DNA from: Paraburkholderia sp041321145
GTDB taxonomy: Bacteria; Pseudomonadota; Gammaproteobacteria; Burkholderiales; Burkholderiaceae
DNA: 64,000 nucleotides
Direction of reading: 5' to 3'
Assembly (NCBI RefSeq): GCF_041321145.1
Contig: NZ_JBGGWA010000005.1
Coordinates: 248,001-312,000 of the forward strand
Every line of letters begins with the position of its first letter. Positions within the stretch are counted from its first letter, which is position 1. The notes under the pieces are model-generated. The model had not been told where the DNA came from and made no database searches. It saw nothing but the letters and a program-made list of their open reading frames with translations. The translations under genes were made by a program, and so were the position numbers. Below, piece after piece: positions 45,304 to 54,251 of this stretch.

Positions 45304-45339
45304 GCGATCAGGCAATGCCTCGGCGGGTAGCCTGATCGC
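45304..45339. terminator. Hairpin between convergent EthD-like and MFS genes
   Basis: GCGATCAGGC (45304-45313) pairs with GCCTGATCGC (45330-45339), a 10-bp stem with a 16-base loop. A second stem, CAAAGCG/CGCTTTG, lies at 45354-45381. Placement between convergent genes fits a bidirectional terminator, although no long U tract is present. Confidence 0.5.
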
Positions 45340-45416
45340 ATCCGCGCCCGTCTCAAAGCGACCCGTTGCTTGACCGCTTTGATCGAATCGATCCTATAGC
45401 GTCGGCTAACGCCGCC

Positions 45417-46877
45417 TCACTTCGAAATCTTCTCCAGTTCGAGCCCCTTCGTCCGCGGCCCCAACAACCCGATCGCCAGCATCACGATCAGCATCGCTGC
45501 GGCGATAAAGATGAACACGCCCGAAGTGCCGAAGCGCTTCAACACCGACGCGATCAGGAACGCCGTGAAAATCGCCGAGAAACGGCTCCAGGAATAGACG
45601 AAGCCCACCGCTCGCGCACGGATGCTGGTCGGAAAGAGCTCAGTCTGATACGCATGGTAGCTGTACGAAATGATATTTCCCGCGAGCGTCAGACACACGC
45701 CGAGGCTGACCAGCAACACCGCTCCCGACGCCTGACTGAACCACAGGCCGCAGACGATATTCACGGCCGCCATCACCACGATCACCGTCTTGCGCTCGAA
45801 GCGGTCGGCGATAAAGAGGCCGATCACCGGACCGATTGGCGCGGCTAACGCGATCACGCTCGAGTACATCAGGCTCGTGGTGACCGTAATGCCCTGCTTG
45901 ATCAACAGTGTGGGCACCCAGTTCGCAAAGCCGTAGAACCCGACAGTCTGGAAGATGTTGAAGATCGTCATCATCAGCGTGCGGCTGCGGTAGGGCGGCA
46001 CCCACATATCGCGGAAGCTGCCGCGTGGCGCGACCGGCACCGGCGGCGCGGGCTGCGGCAATTCGCGGCCGTATTCGCTGCGCACTTTCGCTTCGAGTTC
46101 GCTCATCACGCGATCGGCTTCGGCAAGGCGGCCTTGTTGCGCGAGCCAACGCGGGCTTTCCGGCAACGCGCGCCGGATCCACCAGACAAACAATGCACCG
46201 TGTGCGCCGATCAGCACCACCCAGCGCCAGCCGTCGATACCGAACGGCGTGCGCGGCACCAGCAGATAGGACAGAAACGCGACCACCGGGACCGCCGTAA
46301 AACCGACCGCCTGCTCGCACGCGAAAGCGCGGCCGCGAATCTGCTTGGGCACCAGCTCCGAGATATACGTGCCGATTGTCACCAATTCGACGCCAATGCC
46401 GATGCCCGCCACGAAGCGCCAGACGTTCAGGCCCATAGCGGTGTCCTGAAACGCCATCACGACGTTGGCCGCCGTGTACCAGAGCAACGAATAGGTGAAG
46501 ACGGCGCGGCGTCCGAAGCGATCCGCCAGAAAGCCGCATGCGATCGTGCCGATGAAAAGCCCGCTGAACAGCGCGGCGATAAAACTCGCGACGCCCGTCG
46601 AGCCGAACAGGCCGTGCGTCGTCGCGGTCAGCAGGCCGCTCTTGACGAGACCCGGCGCGACATAACCCGAGTACAGCAAGTCATACAGCTCGAAGAAGAA
46701 GCCGAGGCTCAACAGCACCACCAGCTTCCAGATGCTGCGTGTGGCGGGCAGCCGGTCGAGGCGCGCGGAGATATTGCCGGCGTCGAGCGTCATAGCGGCC
46801 GAGCCGGCGATGGTTGCGGAAGACGCCGCGCCGTCGGCACTGCGCGCGACGGACCCGGCGTGATGAGGGGTTGCCAT
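45417..46877 (-). CDS. Major facilitator superfamily transporter
   Basis: 486 residues with 12 predicted membrane spans. MFS signatures: GFLADRFGRRAVFTYSLLWY after helix 2, the GIGIGVELVTIGTYISELVP helix, and the PESPRWLAQQGR segment seen in sugar- and acid-porter families. A cytoplasmic Pro-rich loop (LPQPAPPVPVAPRG) lies between the halves. It follows the aconitase-like gene on the same strand, suggesting it takes up a carboxylic acid handled by that enzyme; the substrate is unknown. Confidence 0.85.
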   Translation of the reverse strand: MATPHHAGSVARSADGAASSATIAGSAAMTLDAGNISARLDRLPATRSIWKLVVLLSLGFFFELYDLLYSGYVAPGLVKSGLLTATTHGLFGSTGVASFIAALFSGLFIGTIACGFLADRFGRRAVFTYSLLWYTAANVVMAFQDTAMGLNVWRFVAGIGIGVELVTIGTYISELVPKQIRGRAFACEQAVGFTAVPVVAFLSYLLVPRTPFGIDGWRWVVLIGAHGALFVWWIRRALPESPRWLAQQGRLAEADRVMSELEAKVRSEYGRELPQPAPPVPVAPRGSFRDMWVPPYRSRTLMMTIFNIFQTVGFYGFANWVPTLLIKQGITVTTSLMYSSVIALAAPIGPVIGLFIADRFERKTVIVVMAAVNIVCGLWFSQASGAVLLVSLGVCLTLAGNIISYSYHAYQTELFPTSIRARAVGFVYSWSRFSAIFTAFLIASVLKRFGTSGVFIFIAAAMLIVMLAIGLLGPRTKGLELEKISK

Positions 46878-47004
46878 GTTGTGTGTCTCCTGGTGAGCCT
46901 GACGAAGCGCGATGAAGCTCGCCGCGGCCGGTCTTATGCCGGCCTCTCGTACCTTTACGCGTCATGCGCATCACGATGCCGGGCCCCAAGGTCCGGCCGG
47001 CATT

Positions 47005-48981
47005 CTAGCCGCGTGCGCGCTTCAATTGTTCGAAGGTGGTGATTTTCCCGGCCAGCGCGCTCGCGGCAACGGTGTACGGACTCGCTAGCCACACATTGCC
47101 CGGTCCCGAGCGGCCGGGGAAGTTGCGGTTGATCGCGCTGATCGTCACCTCGTTCGCCTCGGCCGATTGTCCCGGTCCGCAATTCGCACACGAACCGCAG
47201 CCCGGCATGACGAGCGTCACGCCGGCGCGCTCGAAGACCGGCAAATAACCTTGGCTCTCGCAATACGCACGTACCGCCATGGTGCCGAATTGCAGGAACA
47301 GACGCGTGCCCTCCGGCACACGCATGCTCTGCTCCACGCCCCAGCGCAACACCTCGTGATAGAAGTCGAAGTCTTCCCGCTTGCCCGCCGTGCATGAGCC
47401 GCCGTATGCGATATCGATGGCGACGTCCTGCTCCAGGTGCTGGGCCGGCACGCCATTGCCCGGATCGCCGGGGCGCGCGAGCATCGGCTCGATTGCGGTG
47501 GCGTCGATGCGGATTGTGTCGCGGTACGTGGCGCCCGGATCACTCTTCAGCCAGTTTTCAAGGGTGAAGTCGATGCCGCGCCGCTCCTTCAAAAACGCCA
47601 CCGTGCGTTCGTCTGGTTCCACGATACCGGTGAAACCGCCCAGTTCCGCGACCATATTGGTGAGCGTCGCGCGCTCATCGATCGACATCGCGCGTACCGT
47701 TGCGCCGCCGTATTCGAACACCAGCCCGATCGCGCCGCCCGAGCGGATCGCTTCCATCTGCAACAGATGCAGCACGACGTCCTTCGCAGTCACCCCGTCG
47801 CGCAAGCTGCCGTCGATTTCAATGCGCAAGGTCTCCGGCACTTTGCAGCGCACGTAACCCGTTACCCAGCTATTGGCGATTTCCGTTGCGCCCGCACCGA
47901 ATGCCAGGCAGCCGAGCGAGCCCGAATGCGGCGTATGCGAATCGGTGCCGCACGCCACCTGTCCCGGCAATGCATATTGTTCGGCCATCAGCGCATGACA
48001 GATCCCTTCGGACCCCGGCGAGTTGTCGAGCGCGCCATGCGAGCGCACCGGATAGTCGCGCGAGAAGGATGTATGTCCTTCCATCAGATTGGCGACACCT
48101 GGCAGTAAACCGCCGCGCACATGCGGAATGCTCTGCGAAGCGAGCACCAGATGATCCTGGAACGCGATGATGTGATCCGGCGCATGCAGCGGGGCGGGCT
48201 TGCCGAACGCGCGATGCATCAGATGCGCGCACATGCCGGTGAAGTAGTCGTGGCTGAAGCGCCAGTCGGCGGCGATGAACACGCCGTCGCCGCGCTGCGC
48301 GCTTTCAATGCCGGGACGAAGATGGCGTTCGATGATCTTCTCGACGAGCGTCTTCGGCTCGGTGGCGTTTGCACCGTTTGCGCCGTTTGCCCCGTTTGCC
48401 GCGTTTGCGATATCCCTCACGCCCGGTGCAGGCCAATCCGCAAACTTGCTGTAAGCGAGCAGTCCGCCGCTGCGAATGATCTGCTGCGTGAGCGCATCGC
48501 GGCCTTTGAGAAACTCCTCGATCGGCACCGCTTCTCCCGCGATCAGGCGATCGAGCACGGAGAAATCGGTGGTAGTGAGAATGCCGATGTTGTCGCAGTT
48601 CTGCTGATAGATGCGCTCGAAACTTTCCGCGACGATCAAGCGAATGCCCGCCGACAACTCCGCCAACGGACTCGATTCGCGCGAAGAACCCTTACCGTAG
48701 CGCTTACCCGCCACCGTCACCTGGAAGCCGCCGTCCTTGACGGCATGACGGCCGATCGGCATGCGTTCGCCCGCTTTGAAGCCGACATACGGAAACTGGC
48801 CGAGACGTTCGTCGTAAGTGAGCATCACCGTGACGGGCGTGATCTCGTCGGTCGAGACGTTATCGCGTAGCGGGCCCGCCGTGGCGCGCGTGACATTGTG
48901 GCCGGCGAGTTGTGCCTCGATCACCGCGGGGTCCTGGGACAGGTACAGCACGCGGCCGTCCAGACGAATCGTGTCGCTCAT
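47005..48981 (-). CDS. Aconitase/isopropylmalate-isomerase family hydro-lyase, swivel domain first
   Basis: 658 residues. The swivel (small-subunit-like) domain is at the N-terminus (about 1-190, with KGSSRESSPLAELSAGIRL near 98-115). The catalytic Fe-S domain follows (211-658). Three [4Fe-4S] cysteines are visible: GGSCTAGKRE and the CxxC of PGCGSCANCGPG; HALMAEQYALPGQVACGTDS and TDSHTPHSGSLGC also match. Between them lies an Asn/Gly/Ala linker (about 191-207) encoded by 9-base repeats. The order small then large resembles AcnB rather than AcnA. ATG 48979-48981 has AAGGAG upstream. The substrate is probably a hydroxy-polycarboxylate. Confidence 0.85.
   Translation of the reverse strand: MSDTIRLDGRVLYLSQDPAVIEAQLAGHNVTRATAGPLRDNVSTDEITPVTVMLTYDERLGQFPYVGFKAGERMPIGRHAVKDGGFQVTVAGKRYGKGSSRESSPLAELSAGIRLIVAESFERIYQQNCDNIGILTTTDFSVLDRLIAGEAVPIEEFLKGRDALTQQIIRSGGLLAYSKFADWPAPGVRDIANAANGANGANGANATEPKTLVEKIIERHLRPGIESAQRGDGVFIAADWRFSHDYFTGMCAHLMHRAFGKPAPLHAPDHIIAFQDHLVLASQSIPHVRGGLLPGVANLMEGHTSFSRDYPVRSHGALDNSPGSEGICHALMAEQYALPGQVACGTDSHTPHSGSLGCLAFGAGATEIANSWVTGYVRCKVPETLRIEIDGSLRDGVTAKDVVLHLLQMEAIRSGGAIGLVFEYGGATVRAMSIDERATLTNMVAELGGFTGIVEPDERTVAFLKERRGIDFTLENWLKSDPGATYRDTIRIDATAIEPMLARPGDPGNGVPAQHLEQDVAIDIAYGGSCTAGKREDFDFYHEVLRWGVEQSMRVPEGTRLFLQFGTMAVRAYCESQGYLPVFERAGVTLVMPGCGSCANCGPGQSAEANEVTISAINRNFPGRSGPGNVWLASPYTVAASALAGKITTFEQLKRARG
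48366..48410. repeat. Five 9-base tandem repeats inside the aconitase-like gene
   Basis: Units beginning at 48366, 48375, 48384, 48393 and 48402, each CGTTTGC followed by two variable bases. On the coding strand they encode an Ala-Asn-Gly repeating linker between the two domains. Unit number could vary between strains by slippage. Confidence 0.85.
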
Positions 48982-49092
48982 GGGCGTTCTCCTTGCGCTC
49001 ACTATACGGCGCGCATGGACAATGCCGAAGTGCCGGTCCGGCAACACAGACGTCTCGTTTGGCGAACGCTGCGCGACGTAGTCTCGTACGCG

Positions 49093-49998
49093 CTAGGGCT
49101 GATTGCCGAGAAAGCCCACCAGCGCCGTTGCGCTCGCGCTTAACTGATCACGCGCCTTGAAGATCATGATGAGGTGCCGCACGGCCCAGGCGTCGCTCAA
49201 GGAGAGCAGGCGCACGTCGAGCGCGTTCACATAGAGCAGTCCCACCTGCTCGGGCACGACCGCAATACCGAGGCCGGCATGAACCATCCGGCACAGCGCA
49301 TCGAGGCTGCTGACGCGGATTTTCACGTCGAGTTGCCGCCCCGCGCTCGCTGCCGCCTGCTGCGCGAGAAGCTGAGTCAGCGCGCTCTCACGGCGCAGAC
49401 CGACAAAGCTATCGTCGAGCAGTTCGTCGAACGCCACGTGCGATACGTTGGCGAGGCGATGACCGCCTGGCACCAGCACCCCCAGGCGGTCTTCCCGATA
49501 CGGCACCTGCTCGAAGGCTTCGCTGCCCGCCACCGGGTTGCAGATGCCGAAGTCCGCGCCGTGTTCGTCGACGATACGCAGCACTTCCGCGCTGTTCTCC
49601 TCTTCCAGTTCGATCGACACTTCCGGAAACATGCGCCCGAACGCCGCGACGTCTTCCGGCAGAAACTGCACGATCGACGAGAGATTCGCCACCACCCGCA
49701 CCCGCCCCTTCGCGCCCGACGAAAAGCGCGACAACTCGGCGCTCATCTGCTCAATGCTGCCGATGATCGCCAGCGCATAGCGCAGCACGGTCTCGCCGAC
49801 CGGCGTCACCGTAATGCCGCGCGACTGACGCTGAATCACCGGCAAGCCGATCATCGCTTCGATCTCGGCGATGCGCCGACTCACCGCGGAAGACGCGATG
49901 AACTCGCGCTCCGCCGCGCGCGCGATGTTGTGTTCCTGGCAGACGGCGACGAACAGCCGCAGTGAGGTGAGGTCGAGTTTTTTGAGGAGGTTTTCCAT
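49093..49998 (-). CDS. LysR-family transcriptional regulator
   Basis: 301 residues. Helix-turn-helix at residues 8-60 (TSLRLFVAVCQEHNIARAAE, ASSAVSRRIAEIE), then the co-inducer domain with GLGIAVVPEQVGLL. ATG 49998 is chosen because the frame upstream to 50043 (MCKARHN) is unlike the family. It lies 111 bases upstream of the aconitase-like gene on the same strand, so it may regulate that gene and the MFS gene from within one transcription unit. Confidence 0.85.
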   Translation of the reverse strand: MENLLKKLDLTSLRLFVAVCQEHNIARAAEREFIASSAVSRRIAEIEAMIGLPVIQRQSRGITVTPVGETVLRYALAIIGSIEQMSAELSRFSSGAKGRVRVVANLSSIVQFLPEDVAAFGRMFPEVSIELEEENSAEVLRIVDEHGADFGICNPVAGSEAFEQVPYREDRLGVLVPGGHRLANVSHVAFDELLDDSFVGLRRESALTQLLAQQAAASAGRQLDVKIRVSSLDALCRMVHAGLGIAVVPEQVGLLYVNALDVRLLSLSDAWAVRHLIMIFKARDQLSASATALVGFLGNQP

Positions 49999-50117
49999 GG
50001 GGTCACTCGCGGTGAATCCCCAATTGTGACGTGCCTTGCACAATTCGTCGCCTTTTCACCCGAATCCGGACGGTCCCGCCACAATAACCTTGAGTGGCAT
50101 GGCGCAACTCGTGCGGC

Positions 50118-50285
50118 TCATTCGGTACGATGCGGCACGTCGTTCGGGAAAGGATACGGGGCGTGAGGTCCTGGCCACTCCACCGCCGGTGGACCGCTCA
50201 GCGCATCGCATCCGGCAAGACCTGCCAAAAGACTGCACGCGAGCAGACCGGCGCAAATGCATCGGACTGCTGCTCGACCGTTCAT
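50118..50285 (-). CDS. Small lipoprotein
   Basis: 55 residues with a textbook lipoprotein signal: basic N-region, hydrophobic core and the lipobox LAGC at 23-26 (Cys26 lipidated). Asp27 at the +2 position would favour inner-membrane retention by the Lol rule in enterics. The mature part is about 30 residues and Pro-rich (GPPAVEWPGPHAPYPFP). An AAGGAGG ribosome binding site at 50292-50298, spaced 6 bases, is excellent and fixes the start. The ATG overlaps the stop of a chemoreceptor-fragment frame (ATGA). Confidence 0.6.
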   Translation of the reverse strand: MNGRAAVRCICAGLLACSLLAGLAGCDALSGPPAVEWPGPHAPYPFPNDVPHRTE

Positions 50286-50430
50286 CGCACACCTCCTTGC
50301 ATCTGGCACACACGCTCCTTCTTGGACAGTGTTTTGATCTCGGTTGCCAGATCACCGGCAGCAATGCGCTCGAAATGACGAATCGCGGCATCGATAGGCG
50401 GTCGGCGGAAAAGTCCGCCGCCGCCCGATG
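50282..50430 (-). pseudogene. Fragment resembling a chemoreceptor HAMP domain
   Basis: The minus-strand frame ending in TGA at 50282-50284 reads PPIDAAIRHFERIAAGDLAT followed by EIKTLSKKE. This matches the HAMP pattern of Tar-type methyl-accepting chemotaxis proteins (P-I/L, A, H/F, then FxRIAAGDL). Neither the upstream membrane part nor the downstream signalling helix is present, and no start codon with a ribosome binding site was found, so it looks like a gene remnant. Its stop overlaps the lipoprotein ATG. The call rests on a short motif. Confidence 0.4.
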
Positions 50431-50459
50431 AATGGATCAGCGAGAATCTGATTCCCGGA

Positions 50460-51587
50460 TCAGAAGCGGGTGCGCACGCCTGTGGTCAATTCGAGCTGGT
50501 TGGTCGAGCCGAACGTGGTTCCGACGGTGTAGCCGCCATGCAGTCTCATGTAGTCGCCGGCCAGATACACTTCAGTGCGCTTGGACAGGTGATAGAAGAC
50601 CGACCCGTACAGTGTTTCCTTGAAGCCATTGTGGAGGCCGGACGTCGGATCGAACGCACCGATGTTCGCGTTCGGAATATCGCCATTGCTGTCGTACGCG
50701 GCGTTCTTCACGCGCATCTGTTGATAACCGAGTTCGTAGTCGAGCGGCCCCTTCGGCGACAGCTTGAACGATACCGTCCAGGCGTTGTCCTGACGCTGGC
50801 CGAGCGCACCCTGATTGCCCAGGTAACGGAAGTAACCCGCATTGGCACGCAGAATACCGAACGTGTAGTTACCGCCTACCGAGAACGTCTGGTTGGTGAA
50901 GCCAACACGATTCACGTGGTTGTAGAAGCCCGACACGTCGAACGCGCCGCCGTTGTACCCGAGGGCTGCCTGGTAGTTGGAGTTAGAACCGAAACTCGTC
51001 GAGTTGCCGAATGCGTAGCCGGCGCTGGCGAAAATGCCGTTGCTGAACAGCTTCTTCCACGCCACGCCATTGCTATAACGTGTGCCGGTCGCGCTGGCCG
51101 CGTAGAAAATCATCTGCTTGAAGTTGTTCGAATTGGTCCAGCCGCCCTCTTCCGTCGTCAAGCGCGCGGAGCCGTACGCGTCGCCATAGATCGTCGATGC
51201 GTCACGCGCGATCGTGTTCTGGAACCCCGCCGTGAGCTTGCCGAATGTGTCGTTTTCGATACCGACCCATGCGTCACGGTCGAAGATCTGACCCGGATCT
51301 TCCATCTGGCCGTTGGCGACAACAAATTCACTCTCCAACCGGAAAATGATCTTCGTTCCGCCACCGATGTCTTCCGCACCCTTCAGGCCCCAGCGGCTGC
51401 CGCTGAACCACGGTTCGCCATCGTTGCCCATGCCGATGACATGATTGCCGTTGGCATCCGCGTGCGTCCGATAGGTCGGAACGCTGAGATCCATCAGGCC
51501 ATACAGCTGAACGCTCGATTGGGCATGCGCGCCGGTCGCTGCAAAAGCGCCTGCCGTAACGGCCAAAGCCAGATACTTTTTCTTCAA
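50460..51587 (-). CDS. Gram-negative porin (OmpC/OpcP-type of Burkholderiales)
   Basis: 375 residues. Signal peptide residues 1-22 (MKKKYLALAVTAGAFAATGA), then QSSVQLYGLMDLSVPTYR, the standard porin opening. The barrel is indicated by alternating aromatic strands, GGGTKIIFRLESEF and a C-terminal TGVRTRF ending in Phe. It is a trimeric outer-membrane channel for small solutes; specificity is unknown. It lies 206 bases downstream of the start-distal end of an ABC binding-protein gene. Confidence 0.92.
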   Translation of the reverse strand: MKKKYLALAVTAGAFAATGAHAQSSVQLYGLMDLSVPTYRTHADANGNHVIGMGNDGEPWFSGSRWGLKGAEDIGGGTKIIFRLESEFVVANGQMEDPGQIFDRDAWVGIENDTFGKLTAGFQNTIARDASTIYGDAYGSARLTTEEGGWTNSNNFKQMIFYAASATGTRYSNGVAWKKLFSNGIFASAGYAFGNSTSFGSNSNYQAALGYNGGAFDVSGFYNHVNRVGFTNQTFSVGGNYTFGILRANAGYFRYLGNQGALGQRQDNAWTVSFKLSPKGPLDYELGYQQMRVKNAAYDSNGDIPNANIGAFDPTSGLHNGFKETLYGSVFYHLSKRTEVYLAGDYMRLHGGYTVGTTFGSTNQLELTTGVRTRF

Positions 51588-51793
51588 GATCGTCTCCTCA
51601 GATTACTACGTTAAAGTTTTCGCTTTTGTTGCCTGCTGTGGCCAGCATCCAGCTATCAGAACGACCGTAACGGTCAACCGATGTGCGCAATCCTAATTAC
51701 CTGAATCTTTCACGCATCTTTCCCGTACCATTTGTACGACTAAGTGGTTTCACTTATATACGTTACGTTGGAAGGTCCGGAGAAAGCGCCGGG

Positions 51794-52807
51794 TTATTTC
51801 GAACCGACGAACTCGTTGGTGTAGGTTTTGGCCAACTCGATATGCTTGCCTTTGACCGACGGATTAAACGCCGACAGTACCTTCAACACCGTCTCCGGAC
51901 CGTCGGCAGGCATCTTGCCGTCTTTCGTAAACATCGGCAGCGACCCTTTCAGCGCGCTCAGGTAAAGCGGCTTGTCTTTCTGATAGTCGTCAGGCATCTT
52001 CGCTGCAATCTCTTCCGCGCTATGCGTGTGAATGAATTGCATCGTGCGAACGAACGCGTGCGCAAGCTTTGCTGCTTCAGCCTTGTGGGAATCGGCCCAT
52101 GCCGCCTGGACGTAGAGGCTCGACGCGGGGTAGGTGCCGCCCAACGCCGCCTTCGTGCCTTCGACCGAGCGCATGTCGACGAGCACCTTCGCGTCACCGG
52201 ACTTCTGCAATGCCGAGACGGTCGGCTCGGTCGTCATGCCGGCGTCGATGCGGCCTTGTTTGATCGCCGCAATGAAGCTGGCGTCGGCGCCCACCGGCAG
52301 CATCGTGTATTCCGTCGACTGGATGCCATGCTGTCCGGCGAGGTATTGCGTCAGGAAGCTGGTTGAAGAACCGAGGCCCGTCACGCCGAGTGTCTTACCC
52401 TTGACGTCCGCCATCGATTTGACCGTTTCGGCCGCTTTGGTCGACACCATTTCGACCTCGCCCGGCACTTGTCCGAACACGACGATCGCCTTGACGTCCT
52501 TGCCTTTGGTTTGCAGATCTATCGTATGGTCGTAGAAACCGACGACAGCCTGAACAGCGCCGGCCAGCAGTTCGTTTTCAGCGTCAACGCCGGCCGGCTG
52601 CGACAGCAGTTCGACGTCGAGCCCTTCATCCTTGAAATAACCAAGCTGTTCGGTCAGGCGCGCCGGCAAATAGATCAGTTTCGTGATGCCGCCCACCATG
52701 ATCGTGATCTTGCCGCCGTCGGCGGCTGTCGCGTGCTGCGACGCAAGGCCGAACAGCAGACTGGAAGCAATGGCGATATGGCGCAGCGTGCGAAAGCTAG
52801 GGGTCAT
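51794..52807 (-). CDS. ABC-type periplasmic binding protein, NMT1/SsuA-like (orphan)
   Basis: 337 residues. The signal peptide is about residues 1-28 (to TAAD). The mature protein starts GGKITIMVGGITKLIYLPAR and has the LGYFKDEGLDVELLSQPAG segment typical of NitT/TauT-type binding proteins, plus GLGSSTSFLTQYLAGQHG. Usual ligands are sulfonates, nitrate, thiamine precursors or aromatic acids; none can be fixed here. No ATPase or permease gene lies beside it in the window, so its membrane partner is elsewhere. Confidence 0.85.
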   Translation of the reverse strand: MTPSFRTLRHIAIASSLLFGLASQHATAADGGKITIMVGGITKLIYLPARLTEQLGYFKDEGLDVELLSQPAGVDAENELLAGAVQAVVGFYDHTIDLQTKGKDVKAIVVFGQVPGEVEMVSTKAAETVKSMADVKGKTLGVTGLGSSTSFLTQYLAGQHGIQSTEYTMLPVGADASFIAAIKQGRIDAGMTTEPTVSALQKSGDAKVLVDMRSVEGTKAALGGTYPASSLYVQAAWADSHKAEAAKLAHAFVRTMQFIHTHSAEEIAAKMPDDYQKDKPLYLSALKGSLPMFTKDGKMPADGPETVLKVLSAFNPSVKGKHIELAKTYTNEFVGSK

Positions 52808-53079
52808 CGATAGTCTCCGTTATTGTCGGGCGGCGGAACGCCGCCTGTCTGCATCGATGGGGCGATTCTAGGGGAACGAATCCTTCCCTCGGCTTACACG
52901 GAGATCCTTGTTCCATACGGGATTTCCATGAGAAGCAAGCACGCCGTCAATGCAATAACTGACTATCAATGTCCAATGCCCGTATTCAGATGGTCCGCGA
53001 AAAGCGGCTTGAAAACGGGCAGATCGCTGCGAATTGTCGCCTTGGGGACCGAACGCGACGACACTACCCCTTCACACAA

Positions 53080-54186
53080 TCAGAACAGATGATGTATCCC
53101 GCTCAGGAACACAGTCTGCCTTCCACCCGACGCCGCCCCGATCCCGAGCGTGTTCGCCACCGCCCCGCCACCGGCGGTCTCGAACATCAGGTCCGCGTAA
53201 AGTTGCGTCGTCTTCGACAGCGAATACACGTTCGCCACCGTGAACTGGCTCCAGCGGCGCCCGGCCAGCGTCGCGGTCCATGCGCCGGCTGAGACCTCCT
53301 CGGCCGGCGTCAAACGCACGTTGGCGCCGCCGTCGATAGTGCGAAAGTGTTCGCTGCCGCCGTCCGACTGAATCCGCACATCCGTTGCAAGCGCATGCAG
53401 CGTCACGCGATCAAAGCGATACGATCCGCCGATCCCCATATCGCGCACCTGTTTCGCGTTGAAAGTCGCACCGGGCGCAAGCGTCTGTCCTTCGAACGAA
53501 GTCAGGCCGAGTCCGTTGGAAAGCGGGAGCAAGCGGTTGCGGTACTCGGAATACACCGCCACCAGCTTGAGCGGCCCATTCATATAGTTGCCGCCGAAGC
53601 TAATTGTCCGACCATTGGTATTGCTGGCCGTCGCGCCGGGAAATCCATAAAGTGCGCCGAAGGTCAGCCCACCGTAGCTCGCGCTTTTCCACTTCACCGT
53701 GCTCGACAACTGCACCGGCAAAGTACTCCCGAGGCCATCGAGATTGCCTGGGTGAAACGCGGAGAAGTCGCCGAGCAGTTGAGCGGTCGAGACCGAGCCG
53801 AGCCAATCGAAATTCCAGTCGGTCTGACGGCCGAGCGTCACGGTGCCGAACCGGGGATCGGAGATGCCCACGTATGCCTGGCGATTAAAGAAGGTACTGC
53901 TGCTGGCGGACGCCCCGGTCGTCGTGACAAAGCCGCTTTCCAGCCTGAACACGACCGACCTGCCTGCGCCGATCTCCTCGACGCCCTGGAAGCCAAAGCG
54001 GTCGGCCTGCAGCGTGCCCTGCTCGGCGATAAACGCCTGAGACCCGTGCAGGTTGCTGACATAGCCGAGGCCCGCGTCGAGACTTCCATAAAGCGTGACA
54101 CTGCTCTGGGCGTGAGCCGCGGTAGAAACGACGAGCGCAGCCACGCACGCGAGCACCGTCGCGCGGAAAGCGAAATTAGTTTTCAT
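53080..54186 (-). CDS. Gram-negative porin, second copy
   Basis: 368 residues. Signal peptide residues 1-26, then AQSSVTLYGSLDAGLGYVSN, the same opening as the porin at 50460 but otherwise diverged. Porin signatures include FGFQGVEEIGAGRSVVFRLE and NRQAYVGISDPRFGTVTLGRQ; the C-terminus ends GIHHLF. ATG 54184-54186 is preferred; the frame extends upstream to 54291 in sequence unlike a signal peptide. It follows the NCS2 permease by 65 bases on the same strand. Confidence 0.92.
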   Translation of the reverse strand: MKTNFAFRATVLACVAALVVSTAAHAQSSVTLYGSLDAGLGYVSNLHGSQAFIAEQGTLQADRFGFQGVEEIGAGRSVVFRLESGFVTTTGASASSSTFFNRQAYVGISDPRFGTVTLGRQTDWNFDWLGSVSTAQLLGDFSAFHPGNLDGLGSTLPVQLSSTVKWKSASYGGLTFGALYGFPGATASNTNGRTISFGGNYMNGPLKLVAVYSEYRNRLLPLSNGLGLTSFEGQTLAPGATFNAKQVRDMGIGGSYRFDRVTLHALATDVRIQSDGGSEHFRTIDGGANVRLTPAEEVSAGAWTATLAGRRWSQFTVANVYSLSKTTQLYADLMFETAGGGAVANTLGIGAASGGRQTVFLSGIHHLF

Positions 54187-54251
54187 GGCGTGTTGGTTGA
54201 AGCGTATGAGGGAAGACTGCGATGGCGAGGGCGCAGAGTTAACGCCCGAAA

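Noticed and set aside
48366..48410. CRISPR-like short direct repeats
   Set aside because: Units of 9 bases without spacers, inside a coding frame and multiple of three; they are a linker-encoding tandem repeat.
51602..51793. Possible small gene between the porin and the binding-protein gene
   Set aside because: No gene-like frame or ribosome binding site; A/T-rich stretches fit promoter DNA for the porin instead.
52808..53079. Short plus-strand ORFs in the gap between the binding protein and the second porin
   Set aside because: They lack ribosome binding sites and overlap regulatory DNA; the 272-base gap shows nothing recognisable.
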